From Favolaschia claudopus (lineage: Eukaryota; Basidiomycota; Agaricomycetes; Agaricales; Mycenaceae): a DNA stretch of 64,000 bases. Within the stretch, counting starts at the first letter, position 1. Each line of letters starts with the position of its first letter. The notes under the pieces are model-generated. The model saw nothing but the letters and a program-made list of their open reading frames with translations. It did not search any database and was not told the DNA's origin. The position numbers and the translations under genes were made by a program. The stretch is from the NCBI GenBank assembly GCA_037176885.1, contig JAWWNJ010000027.1, forward strand, positions 1,674,001 through 1,738,000, given 5' to 3'. Positions 11,965 to 21,619 of the stretch are shown piece after piece.

Positions 11965-12088
11965 CTTCAGTTCACACCCATCAATTCCATTCCCCCCCAA
12001 AAAAAATCAGAACCATTAGCCTGGGCAGCAGTCAAGATTGCACAAATTCCTGAATTCAGCTCTATGGTAGCAGATTTTACCGGGACTT
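11965..12088 (-). repeat. Degenerate fragment of repeat R1
   Basis: In reverse complement this matches the R1 core near 9750-9860, including the block around GCTACCATGAGCTGAATACAGGAATTTGTGCAG, at clearly lower identity than the copy at 49 kb. It is an older, truncated copy. Confidence 0.6.
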
Positions 12089-12149
12089 CGGCACTAAGAC
12101 AAGAAGTATGGCTTGAGTTGTGTATAAGGCCTTAAGGTCTTGGGCCCAA

Positions 12150-12310
12150 GGGTATTCCGATCCGCGAAATCCGGATATCACCTCAAATTTTTTTTTCAGC
12201 GACTTTGGCAGACCCCTCCCCTCATGGTTGCCGTAATTTTCCCATATGCGGCAGCTTCACGTAAGCTTTTCCCACCGGCTAATTTGTTAGCTTTATCATT
12301 TTCGGACTTA
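12150..12310 (+). repeat. Dispersed repeat R2, copy 1
   Basis: Matches 50555-50735 in reverse complement over about 160 bp (blocks around GCGACTTTGGCAGACCCCTCCCCTCATGG and GCTAATTTGTTAGCTTTATCA). No coding content was recognised. Confidence 0.75.
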
Positions 12311-12816
12311 ACATCAGCATTTGAAGCAAAGAACCTGTTGTTTTGCACATTTCCATTTACCTGCACTGTGCAAAATTGATATTTCTGAATGTCAGCAACC
12401 TGTCTTCTGGACCAAACAACAGCATATACACTGATAGCCGAGGCTGCCGAGAGTCGACAGTGGTCAAACCGATCTGACGGTGACAGTAGTGGCCAGAGTT
12501 GGACCTGAAGGCCTGAAGCACTGAAATGCCAGAATAAGACTGTAGAACAGCGTACATAGCATATATTTGCTGTATACAGAGTTCAAAAATTTTGTATGAA
12601 AGTTTTTTTCCAGGCTGAGGGGACCCCCCCTCCCCTACATCTATATAAGGAAATTTCTTATCTCGGAAGGCCCTTGGATAACATCATGATTTTTGGCGGT
12701 GAAAAGGAGCAAAAATGTGAGGCGTGACCTCAGCTTGTGACTACGAACTGAAGCCAGGTGCATACATCCGAGTCAGCCAAGATGGATTTCCTAGCAGTAG
12801 CTTGTTACACCTTATA

Positions 12817-13016
12817 CTGTACTATTTCGACCAAGTGTTCAGAGCACAGCAAATTACCTTATATGGTAGGCCGGCGCATGCCGGCCCGAATTTTTTTTCA
12901 CGTTTTTCGTCCATTTTGGGCGAAAAAACTCGAGTGTCACCGTCACCACAACCAAAAGTGTTCAGTTCACAGGTGCCTGTCACCCGTCACCTGAACACTT
13001 GGTCGAAATACTACAG
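12817..13016. mobile_element. TA-flanked MITE, CTGTACTATTTCGACC termini
   Basis: A 200-bp element with about 28-bp inverted repeats (CTGTACTATTTCGACCAAGTG and its complement with one mismatch), flanked by TA at 12815-12816 and 13017-13018. The interior contains GTCACCCGTCACC-type strings. A relative with the same left end lies near 52718-52860 but is cut off by another MITE. Confidence 0.75.
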
Positions 13017-13460
13017 TATGCGGCTACATCGAGTGAGTCCGACTACTGAACCCGTTACAGATAGTCCTGAGCTACAGTACCTTCTTCGACCCCTCTTTAC
13101 ATTCGGGAGGGGTAGATGATGTGTGAGTAGAATATTGAGTACATAATGGCACTCAACAACCTGGCTGGTGGACTTGGCAAAAATTTGACAGTCTTTCATG
13201 ATGAAATTCATGACGTTTTGTCATGAATTCATATGCTCAACAACTATTGTAAAAATGGGTTTCTGAGCATCATGAAAGGCATCTTGAATTTCATGATGTG
13301 GTTCATGACAAAACATCAGGAATCTTGAAATTCCTCATTAAGTATTGTTTTGAATTTCATGACAAATACTTCGCACAGTGCAAGTCAAGAGAGTGTACGT
13401 GAACGTGACACTTGGCGTGATGACAATCTATCGCCGGCCGCTTGCAATGTTCCGGGCCGA
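13017..13460. other. ATTTCATGA-rich stretch left of the gypsy element
   Basis: From about 13188 to 13375 the octamer TTTCATGA/TCATGAAA and close variants occur at least eight times in both orientations, with ATTTG...CAAAT at the edges, so this may be a small palindromic element. No gene is seen. Confidence 0.4.
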
Positions 13461-14116
13461 TGACACGCTTGTCTACGTCCTGAGCACGACAGCTCTAAGG
13501 AGAAGACAAGAACAATATATCACGAGTGCTTCAAAATAGATCCAGCGCCGTGACTGGCAACTGGGACCGAGCGCGAGCAAACAAACTAAGGCGAGACGGC
13601 GAGATCGAGCGGAGACGAGGCGTAGGCGTAGGCGTTAGACGAGAGCGGAGGCGGAGACGGCGGCGAGACGAGACGAAACAAAAACTAAATGGTGACTTCC
13701 GAGGTGGGATCAAAAGCTTCGTATTCGTACTCCAAGTACAGAATAAATATGAGAGAACATGTGAAAACCAGTAGATAGATGAATAATTCGAGTCCATGTG
13801 GAATAAAGAGCCAAGGTGGGAGAGAAAGAGCTGCTTTGAGGAAATCCAGGAGGTCGACAGTGCGTTGATCTCCAGGAACAGGCAGTGCAGAAAGATGAGA
13901 TAGAGTTGAGCCAATGAAAAGAAAGAGAAAGGGCCGAAGACCCGAGTGAGACTCGTGCCAACGGGGCGGGACCGCGCGGTCGATGGTGGTGGTAGCGATG
14001 AAAGGTGCGGAGCGGCGTGCGGGTCGGTGATCCGTGATGAGTCGGAAGCTCTTGACAAACAAACAGCATCTCCTGGCTTGTCATTCTACACGCGTAGCGC
14101 GCGAGCGTGCGCGTCA
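13461..14116 (-). repeat. 3' LTR of the gypsy element
   Basis: In element orientation it runs TGACGCGCACG...GTGTCA. It is the near-identical partner of 18730-19385. The GA-rich tract (GGCGAGACGG, GAGGCGTAGGCG repeats near 13590-13680) and several long shadow frames lie inside it and are not genes. Confidence 0.92.
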
Positions 14117-14126
14117 TCTCCTCCCG
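14117..14126 (-). other. Polypurine tract of the gypsy element
   Basis: On the minus strand the sequence GGGAGGAGA directly abuts the TG of the 3' LTR, the position and composition expected for the plus-strand primer. It independently confirms the LTR boundary. Confidence 0.75.
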
Positions 14127-14269
14127 ACTGAAATCGTGACTGTCCCCAGTCACTGGCCAAGGACGAAGATGCGAAGAATATGGGTATATGCGGGAAATTG
14201 GGGTAGAAAATCGGGTGCAAGGTGAGTTGTCGAAAATTCCTCCCGACTGAAATATTTTCGGTGAGGGAG

Positions 14270-17200
14270 CTATTCGTCGTCTATGACGGCGGCGGCGGTT
14301 TCGGGAAGCTCGGAAATATTAAACTCGACGTCCTCTGGGTCCTCAACAGTCGTCTGTTCAAGTTCGCGAAGGCGTTCCGTGTCGATGTCAAGGAAATCTT
14401 CAAGCGGCGGCAAATCAATTTTGGTACGCGCAAAATACGGGATAACGCGTAAAGCTGCGATTGGGCGATGGAAAACAGAGCCGTCAAGTTCGCAGAGGAT
14501 GTAGGCTCCTCCAAGGTTGCGGGAAATCACGATAAGTGGGCCTAAATATCGCTTGCGCATTTTCTTGCTGAATGATTTTTCAATCGCAGTGTTTCGCATC
14601 AAGACCAAATCACCGCGTTTGAAGTTGTAGTCACGGATAGTAGCAGCGTGTTCGATTTCAAAACGAATAGCAGCACGAAGGCGAGCCTCAAGTACGTTCG
14701 AATGCAGGTTCGCGAGCTGATCGCGGCGTTTCTGCAGTGCAATCGCACGTCGAGCGATGAGATCCGTGGTGGAGAGAACGGAATCAGGAGGGGGAAGGAG
14801 GTATGTGGCTTCAGATATGTCGAGGGGTAGCAGGGGATGCGTGCCGGTGACTGCAAAATACGGTGAGCAACCCATTCGGCGACGAACGGTAACACGATCT
14901 GCCCAGAATACTGAATGTGTCGCAGTATGCCACTTAGATTGGTCCCCGTCAACAGCTTTGAAAATACTCTCGCGAACATCGAAGTGTGGGCGTTCGATAA
15001 GGCCGTTTGCGCGCGAGTTGTAACCAGAGATTCGAATATGACGGACGTGGTATTTGGATTCAAGGTGAGCAAGGGCTTTCAGGAATGGTGGTCCGTTATC
15101 TGTAACGATTTCGATTAAGGTCCCCCAGCGACAGATTAGATCCTGGAAAATCCAGTCTCCAATTGCGCTAGCGACTTCTCGACGAAGCATACGGAATTCG
15201 GGATAATGGGTGAGTGAGCAGCGGCCGTGCACGATATATTTGAAGCCGCCGCTAGTAGGCATGTGCATTGTGTCCATATAGACTTTGGCGAAGATTGGAG
15301 CGGGCGTTGCGACGGTAGGTGGAATTAAAAGCTTCTGAGTAGAACGAACTTGACAAATATGGCAGGTATTAATCCACCAAGTAATATCGTCAGCGAGGTG
15401 CGGCCACCAGAAGCGTTCGGTGAGTAAGGCTCGTGTAGCCCAGAAACCTTTATGACCAACGTCGTCGTGTGCGGAGGTGAGGATGAAAAGTCGGCGATGA
15501 GTCGGAACAACGAGTTTGTGGCGAGACTGAGGGTCCTTTCGCCAGAGTTGGTCGCGCGCAAGGTAAAATTCCATGCAATATCGAACGAAAGATTTATATT
15601 CTTTGTCAGACATGTCGCGAGGCCGTTGGAGGTTTCCATGCCATACACGCACTAAATCAACGCGCGCATCAGCGAGTCGAGCAGGGTCGGATCGGGGCAC
15701 GATGTCGTAGGAGAGGGAAGGCGGCGGGTCCTGACCATCGGGGGCAATTTCGGCGGCCAGTGTAGCGACGGTGGATTGAGGTCGGCGAACATAAGGTGAG
15801 TCGTTTATTTGATGCATGAAACCGTGAACCTGATCGATCCAGTCGTCAAAGTCGTCTTCAGGTTCCGGTTCATCACCAGGCTGGGGAGGTCGACGAGAGA
15901 GGCCGTCGGGGCCGTGGAGAACTCCGGGGACGTGTACGAGAGTAAAGTGGAATGTGAGTATCGATAGAATCCAACGATTTATGCTGGCGCTTGGCTGGAG
16001 ATCAGGGTGTGCAAGCATTCCCTTGATATAACGAGCATCGACTTCAACGACAAGGTTGCGAATGCCTATCAGATAGATTTTCCATGAACGAAGCGCGCGG
16101 AATAAACCGTAAAGTTCGAGTTTGGAACGAGACTCGCGGTCGTTGAGGGTTATCGAGCCGAAACGAGCGTAGTATCGGCGGGAAAGGTTGGCGGGATCGC
16201 ATTGGCATAGCATGAACCCAATAGCCAGTCCAGAAGTATCAACACCGAGGATAGCGGGGGAAGGGGATTTATAGTCAATGGGACGGAGGGCAGGTGAGTG
16301 AATGAGTGCTTGTTTTAAATCTTCCTGAGCTTCGATTTGAGCAGGGCCAAACATGAATGGCATGTCTTTGCGAGTGAGGAGAATGAGGGGATGTGCGCGA
16401 TGGGCGAAGTTGCGGATATAGATGCGCACAACACCAACGGTGCCCAGGAAAGCGCGGACTTCGGTGAGAGTGCTGCAAGGTCCCCAGTTGACAATTTTAT
16501 CGACGCGTTTGTCGTCAGGGATACGACCTTGATGTGTGCAGACGTGGCCAACTTCGTACGAGCCGTCTGGAAGGATGTAGCAGTCTGCGGGACCACAACA
16601 AGGTACGTCGTCGATATAGGGAATAGTGAACTCGGGGATTTCGGGTTGGAGAATAAATGTGACGTCTTCATGGAATATTGGGACGGAATTGGTCCATCCC
16701 ATGGGAAGGGTGACGAGTCGGAGTGCGCCATACGGCGTTTGAAAAGTGGTGTAGTCACGGGAGGAAGGGGCGAGGAGGCGTTCATCATAACCAACATATA
16801 GGTCAAGAATCGCGCCGCACGCGCGCCCAGCAAAATGTTCAGCAAGTTGGTCGGTAAACGGGGTGACTCCTGAATGCTGAATAGTGACGGCGTTCAGTGG
16901 TTCGAGAGCGTGAACGAGTCGAAGGCTGGTGCCATCCTTCTTGACAACACAAAACCAACGCGATCGGTACGACGAGTTAGAGGGTTCGTATACGCCGGCT
17001 TCAATATTCGTGCGAATAACTTTACAGACTTCGTCATAAATCCCCGGAGGGATGGGAATGTTCCGTTGAACCCAAGGTGTGTGCGGCATTACGGGCATAT
17101 CGACGGGTGGAAAGAAATCGGTACGGAAGCGGCCGCGTTCGGAATCCTGCCACGCGAAGGCCTCATTCTGCAAACACATAAAGTGGTGCATCAATTTGCG

Positions 17201-17776
17201 CTCTTCGGGCCACAGGAAATCTTCTGAATGAAGGGCATCGAGGGCATCACGGCGTTCAGCAGTATAACGGCCGGTGGGAACGAAGGGAGGTGGATTGGGG
17301 TTGAGAGCGGGCATCTCATGAGCAGCGAGAGGTTCGCCATAAATATGGCGTTCAATGCGGAATTTATTAGGTAGAGTACCCAATACTGGACGGACTTTCT
17401 GCGCGACGGGTTTATATTTCTTCTTCGCATAGATTTCGACAAGCGGAGGCGGGGTATATTTGGGAGAGAATTCGGAGAAGTCGAATCGAGACGAGTTGAT
17501 ATTTGGAACGGAGCGAGATGTAGAGATTGGAAATAAAGGAATTAATTTATCACCGCGAGTTGAATCGCGTGAAGAGAATATCGGTTGAATGATAGCATGC
17601 GCAAATTGTACAGTGTTCGCGTCTTGATCTAAATTTGAACAGGCAGAGAGGTAGGCATGTTGAATAAAGGGGAGGGTGTCCGATGCGAGGGCCGATGTTG
17701 ATTCGATAACAAATTTTCCAGGTTGTTGTGGGTCTTCGACAATGACGACCGCAAGCTCTCCTTGATCAGTGATCAA
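14270..17776 (-). CDS. Ty3/gypsy pol polyprotein (RT, RNase H, integrase)
   Basis: A single open frame of 1,168 codons. Residues about 245-400 are reverse transcriptase, with the first catalytic Asp in LDLYVGYDER (about 325-334) and YIDD at about 387. The connection/thumb has RAFLGTVGVVRIYIRNFA. RNase H spans about 509-620 (GVDTSGLAIGFML, KLELYGL, VEVDARYIKGML). The integrase HHCC finger is HDDVGH...CHIC (about 770-808). The catalytic triad is D835 (YMDT), D893 (VTDNG) and E928 (GLIER). A GPY/F-like module (KRYLGPLIVISR) follows, and an acidic C-terminus ends it. In relatives I know, roughly 45-50 residues separate the GSYE motif from GHxCxxEGR; here GSYE and VGHVCTHQGR adjoin (about 406-417), so RT probably carries an in-frame deletion and may be inactive. 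The start codon is nominal, because the polyprotein normally continues from protease. Confidence 0.93.
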   Translation of the reverse strand: MITDQGELAVVIVEDPQQPGKFVIESTSALASDTLPFIQHAYLSACSNLDQDANTVQFAHAIIQPIFSSRDSTRGDKLIPLFPISTSRSVPNINSSRFDFSEFSPKYTPPPLVEIYAKKKYKPVAQKVRPVLGTLPNKFRIERHIYGEPLAAHEMPALNPNPPPFVPTGRYTAERRDALDALHSEDFLWPEERKLMHHFMCLQNEAFAWQDSERGRFRTDFFPPVDMPVMPHTPWVQRNIPIPPGIYDEVCKVIRTNIEAGVYEPSNSSYRSRWFCVVKKDGTSLRLVHALEPLNAVTIQHSGVTPFTDQLAEHFAGRACGAILDLYVGYDERLLAPSSRDYTTFQTPYGALRLVTLPMGWTNSVPIFHEDVTFILQPEIPEFTIPYIDDVPCCGPADCYILPDGSYEVGHVCTHQGRIPDDKRVDKIVNWGPCSTLTEVRAFLGTVGVVRIYIRNFAHRAHPLILLTRKDMPFMFGPAQIEAQEDLKQALIHSPALRPIDYKSPSPAILGVDTSGLAIGFMLCQCDPANLSRRYYARFGSITLNDRESRSKLELYGLFRALRSWKIYLIGIRNLVVEVDARYIKGMLAHPDLQPSASINRWILSILTFHFTLVHVPGVLHGPDGLSRRPPQPGDEPEPEDDFDDWIDQVHGFMHQINDSPYVRRPQSTVATLAAEIAPDGQDPPPSLSYDIVPRSDPARLADARVDLVRVWHGNLQRPRDMSDKEYKSFVRYCMEFYLARDQLWRKDPQSRHKLVVPTHRRLFILTSAHDDVGHKGFWATRALLTERFWWPHLADDITWWINTCHICQVRSTQKLLIPPTVATPAPIFAKVYMDTMHMPTSGGFKYIVHGRCSLTHYPEFRMLRREVASAIGDWIFQDLICRWGTLIEIVTDNGPPFLKALAHLESKYHVRHIRISGYNSRANGLIERPHFDVRESIFKAVDGDQSKWHTATHSVFWADRVTVRRRMGCSPYFAVTGTHPLLPLDISEATYLLPPPDSVLSTTDLIARRAIALQKRRDQLANLHSNVLEARLRAAIRFEIEHAATIRDYNFKRGDLVLMRNTAIEKSFSKKMRKRYLGPLIVISRNLGGAYILCELDGSVFHRPIAALRVIPYFARTKIDLPPLEDFLDIDTERLRELEQTTVEDPEDVEFNISELPETAAAVIDDE

Positions 17777-18247
17777 TTCCTCGAGTTCGGAAAACCCTGG
17801 GGACGGGCGCGAGGAGAGCCGCGAGGAACTGTTGGAACCGTGGCAGTTTTACCGGAGTTTGGATCGCAAATTGTGATGGTCTGGTTGTTAAAGATACGGT
17901 CGATCCTCGAGTTCGTCGTGGAAATCCGCAAGCAAAGGGTGATGCCAAAATACAGTAGCGTTCCGCTTTACTGTATTTCTCCAGCAGAGAAGTAGACTAG
18001 TAGCGTCAAGCTTTACTAGTTACTTGAGAATAGATTGTTGAATAGAAGTGTTTGCACACAAAAGTGGGTTGAATGTAAGATGATATTCAACGGAAGTATC
18101 TACGACTTTTTATACATGGTAGGGAGTCTCTGAGACAGGGATAAATGACATAGGAAACTAGGTAGGGTCTCAGGATAGGAATGATGAGGAGAGAATGGAA
18201 TGTAGAGTCAAGGGATAAAAGATAGACATAGGAACAATATTCAAGAC

Positions 18248-18729
18248 TCACGATCGTAGACTTGGAGCCGAGACATCCGTGCACCAAGATGTCTGTGATC
18301 CATGACACTGGTCCTCGTTGGAAAAGTTACGGATTGTGCTTTGTGTCAATACATCGAAGGGACGTCCCAGCAGAACATCGTAGGCGGGATTGCGGACAAT
18401 GTGGACTTGGAGATAGAGAGTGATGTCGCCAATACGGAAAGGTACGTTCCGAGCAAGTCCAAGCGAAGGACTAACCGCGCCGTTCGCAGATTGCATTCGA
18501 AGAATGACGCGCGGGTCGTACGAAAGAGCTAGTTCATGACAAACGGCTTCAGACATAGCGATGATCTGACAGCCGCCGTCGATAATGCATTCAACTTGCT
18601 GCTGGTTGTCGATGATTGGTAGGATCGAGCGGATGGCTGAGGACTCCATCGAGACGATAAGATCCTCAGGAGCACTTCCGGAATCGTAGTAAACCGCCAG
18701 GGGATCGGGAACGACCGTACCGCCTGCAA
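18248..18729 (-). pseudogene. Retroviral-type aspartic protease fragment of the gypsy element
   Basis: The frame runs from the LTR edge (18729) through DPLAVYYDSGSAPE, then SILPIIDNQQQVECIIDGGC, QIIAMSEAVCHEL and YLQVHIVRNPAYDVLLGRPF, the order seen in fungal gypsy proteases. The catalytic D-T/S-G triplet reads D-G-G here, which is unusual. After 18248 about 300 bp of unrelated sequence intervenes (to about 17945). Then a second protease-tail-like piece appears in a different frame (about 17900-17810, ITICDPNSGKTATVPTVPRG) before pol begins. The protease-pol junction is thus interrupted or duplicated. Upstream gag is missing. Confidence 0.8.
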
Positions 18730-19385
18730 TGTCACGCTTGTCTACGTCCTGAGCACGAAAGCTCTAAGGAGAAGACAAGAACAATATATCACGAGTGCTT
18801 CAAAATAGATCCAGCGCCGTGACTGGCAACTGGGACCGAGCGCGAGCAAACAAACTAAGGCGAGACGGCGAGATCGAGCGGAGACGAGGCGTAGGCGTAG
18901 GCGTTAGACGAGAGCGGAGGCGGAGACGGCGGCGAGACGAGACGAAACAAAAACTAAATGGTGACTTCCGAGGTGGGATCAAAAGCTTCGTATTCGTACT
19001 CCAAGTACAGAATAAATATGAGAGAACATGTGAAAACCAGTAGATAGATGAATAATTCGAGTCCATGTGGAATAAAGAGCCAAGGTGGGAGAGAAAGAGC
19101 TGCTTTGAGGAAATCCAGGAGGTCGACAGTGCGTTGATCTCCAGGAACAGGCAGTGCAGAAAGATGAGATAGAGTTGAGCCAATGAAAAGAAAGAGAAAG
19201 GGCCAAAGACCCGAGTGAGACTCGTGCCAACGGGGCGGGACCGCGCGGTCGATGGTGGTGGTAGCGATGAAAGGTGCGGAGCGGCGTGCGGGTCGGTGAT
19301 CCGTGATGAGTCGGAAGCTCTTGACAAACAAACAGCATCTCCTGGCTTGTCATTCTACACGCGTAGCGCGCGAGCGTGCGCGTCA
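18730..19385 (-). repeat. 5' LTR of the gypsy element
   Basis: Near-identical to 13461-14116; I see three substitutions (T/A at 18732, A/C at 18769, A/G at 19204, against the other copy). In element orientation it ends ...GTGACA at 18730, where protease-leader coding sequence begins directly. No sequence resembling a tRNA-complementary primer-binding site follows. Confidence 0.92.
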
Positions 19386-21619
19386 CCGAACCTTCATTTT
19401 CGTTTCTCGCTCTGTGATGACGGGCAGCTGCGGCCATCTCTCGGGCTATTCTATCGTCACTACGGTGCGGGACACGCAAAGTCAAAGTCGACAACTTTGG
19501 TCTTCCATTTATGGAAGGTGTGACACATGCCCAGGCGCAAAAAACGAAATGCCCCACTCCATCAAAAACCGGACAAAAACCGTAAAACAGCTGTATCTTG
19601 TCCGGACCCAAAGCCAAAAATGCCGAAATTTTCCCAAAATCACAAGGGGCGTCGGAAACAAAACCTGCTGACTACCCAAAACCTTGCTGTCAAGACCCCG
19701 AGAACCTCACCCACCACCACCACCCGGCAATCACTTGTCAATACCTAAACAGGTAAGGATTGACGTCACAAGATCCAAAGGAAGGCCGAAGCTCAAGGAA
19801 AACAGTGAAAGAGAAAAGGTGACACGTTCACAAGACCGAGACTGAGAAGTGCGGGATATCCAAGAGGAACATTGGCATTGTAAATAACGTGCAGAAAAAT
19901 CTGCTCAATTGGAATTACTGGCATCATTGGATGAGGGTGAACCGAGGAAATGCAGAACCTAGTGGTTGAGATAAGATTGTACCTGTAACAGGCAGAAACA
20001 ATACCAAGGACATTTATCCGGCCTACAATGTGCATTCTGGATGATATTAGAGGTTTCGCTATGAAAGTGCCGAAAGAGGTCACAACTGTTGACGCTTGTT
20101 GATACTCACGTCAATTGATCTGCACCTCCATTGCCCCTCACAAAAAATGGATTGGTGGATACTAACACTCTACATAAGACTCTCTATGGTTCCGAGCTTC
20201 AAACGGAGTGATACCAGTGAAAATGAAGGAAATATTCAAAACCTTGTCCAAATGGCGTGAAAAACCGCTTTTCCAGGACCCCGGAAACTTGATTGGGTAT
20301 CACCACCCCCTAAGTCGTTTTCCATCATTCGATTTCAAAAACATTCTATGAAGAGTTTTGATCAAAAAAGCGGCTCGATACTGATGTAGGTGGGGGAAAT
20401 TACGAAATTAAAGAAAAAAGAAACTAAAATATTGCACGTGAAAAGAGAGAGTTTGCCGTGATTTGGCAACAGCTTCTATGAGTCGTTCCGCGGACCTTCC
20501 GCTCCGATGCCGCTTTCGATATTGGGCGGCTCGATGAACAGACAAGGGTTCAGTCCAGCTCAAGCCGAAAAATATACTCGAGTATATTGGAGCGCACAAG
20601 CCTGTTTGAATATACATGAGAAGTGTCCATAAATATTTCCGCGTCCCGCTGTGCGATTTCCGCCTCAAAACAATTAAAGGTCAGTATCCTTCGATACTGA
20701 GCGGAGTTTCAATCCACATCAGCTTCGGATTTCGTCGGTCTTTCGGACATTGCGGTCCTCTTTCCGGAATTTTCCTCTCAACTTTGTCTCAACTCGCAGT
20801 CGTCTTGAAGTCATTCCCATTTCTAAAGACTTTCGCCTTCTCTTGTCCTCGCTAGCGGTTTCCTTGATCCGACACCTTTTAAATGATTGTTTCCGAGTCG
20901 AAGATTCGGATGCAACACCGACTCTTGAAGAGATGCAGTCCGGTCGCGTCAACTATCTCTGTAGCTCTGTGATTTAGAAGCCGCCGGACTAGCCAGAGTC
21001 TTCTGTGATTTCAATCGTCGAAATTCGGGCTGCACGACTGTAGCCGAGACTCTACATTGGTGCCACTTCAAACAACAAAGTCTCAACTCTCTCTCTGCAA
21101 TAAATAAATGGTCAAGAGAACCTGGAACTCTATCAACCTCAGGGGGCTTCCACTCATTCCGGAAGCCCCATCTCCGAGCCCTTTCGTGCGTTGGGATTCA
21201 AACTACTGGGATATTAGTTGTATTTGGATTGCCTCTCAGCGGGTTTCTATTGACATAAATAAACAAAATGCTTCTGAGACTGGAGCATCTTTCAGAGAAA
21301 ATGTGGCTACATCGGTGAGTACTTTGAGTACATCAAAAATGGAACAGCTGCAAAAAGAAATTGCTTGAAATTTTGCAACCAGGGCATCTTCTGAGCTGAT
21401 TCTCAGTTCAATTGTGGTCGCAAACCTTGAGATAGTACATTAATGTGACAGAAAGTAAGCTATAGAGCCACTACTGGGATGCAGAAACGGTAAACGACGC
21501 AACACAACAGAAAAGAAACCAAGTTAGGATTGCCGGCAAACTATCGGACCGGCGGCCCGTCAATTCAAACTCCGCTCAGTATCAGTATCAGTATCGATCA
21601 CTGACATGAGTATCCTATC
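19386..21619. other. Gene-free stretch right of the gypsy element
   Basis: I see no supported gene. Near 21050-21075 the string ACTCTACATTGGTGCC resembles an LTR end followed by a primer-binding site, which could mark a gypsy remnant upstream of it, but I could not find a matching partner. At 20686-20704 and 21575-21600 there are short GTATC-type direct repeats. The rest is unassigned. Confidence 0.35.

Larger units (their letters stand above)
13461..19385 (-). mobile_element. Ty3/gypsy LTR retrotransposon, gag-less
   Basis: The element is 5,925 bp, delimited by two 656-bp LTRs and a 4-bp target duplication CCGA (13457-13460 and 19386-19389). Its sense strand is minus. It holds a protease fragment next to the 5' LTR (right side) and a 1,168-codon pol ORF. 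A polypurine tract GGGAGGAGA directly precedes the 3' LTR (14117-14125 on the plus strand). I counted only three LTR differences in 656 bp, implying a young insertion. However, no gag and no tRNA-type primer-binding site are present: coding sequence resembling the protease leader starts immediately at the 5' LTR edge. It is therefore an internally deleted, non-autonomous copy. Confidence 0.9.

Noticed and set aside
13526..14153. Several 80-147 codon frames on both strands, repeated at 18795-19617
   Set aside because: They lie in the two gypsy LTRs and are duplicated only because the LTRs are. Composition is low-complexity and no domain is recognisable.
14283..17442. Long frames on the plus strand opposite pol
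   Set aside because: They are shadows of the GC-biased pol gene and match no domain.
17952..17976. A 25-bp TACAGTA palindrome as a minimal MITE
   Set aside because: It is too short to distinguish from a chance or recombination-derived palindrome; it is mentioned only as part of the junction finding.
21050..21110. LTR end plus primer-binding site (ACATTGGTGCC)
   Set aside because: No TG start, target duplication or partner LTR could be found, so it was not called.
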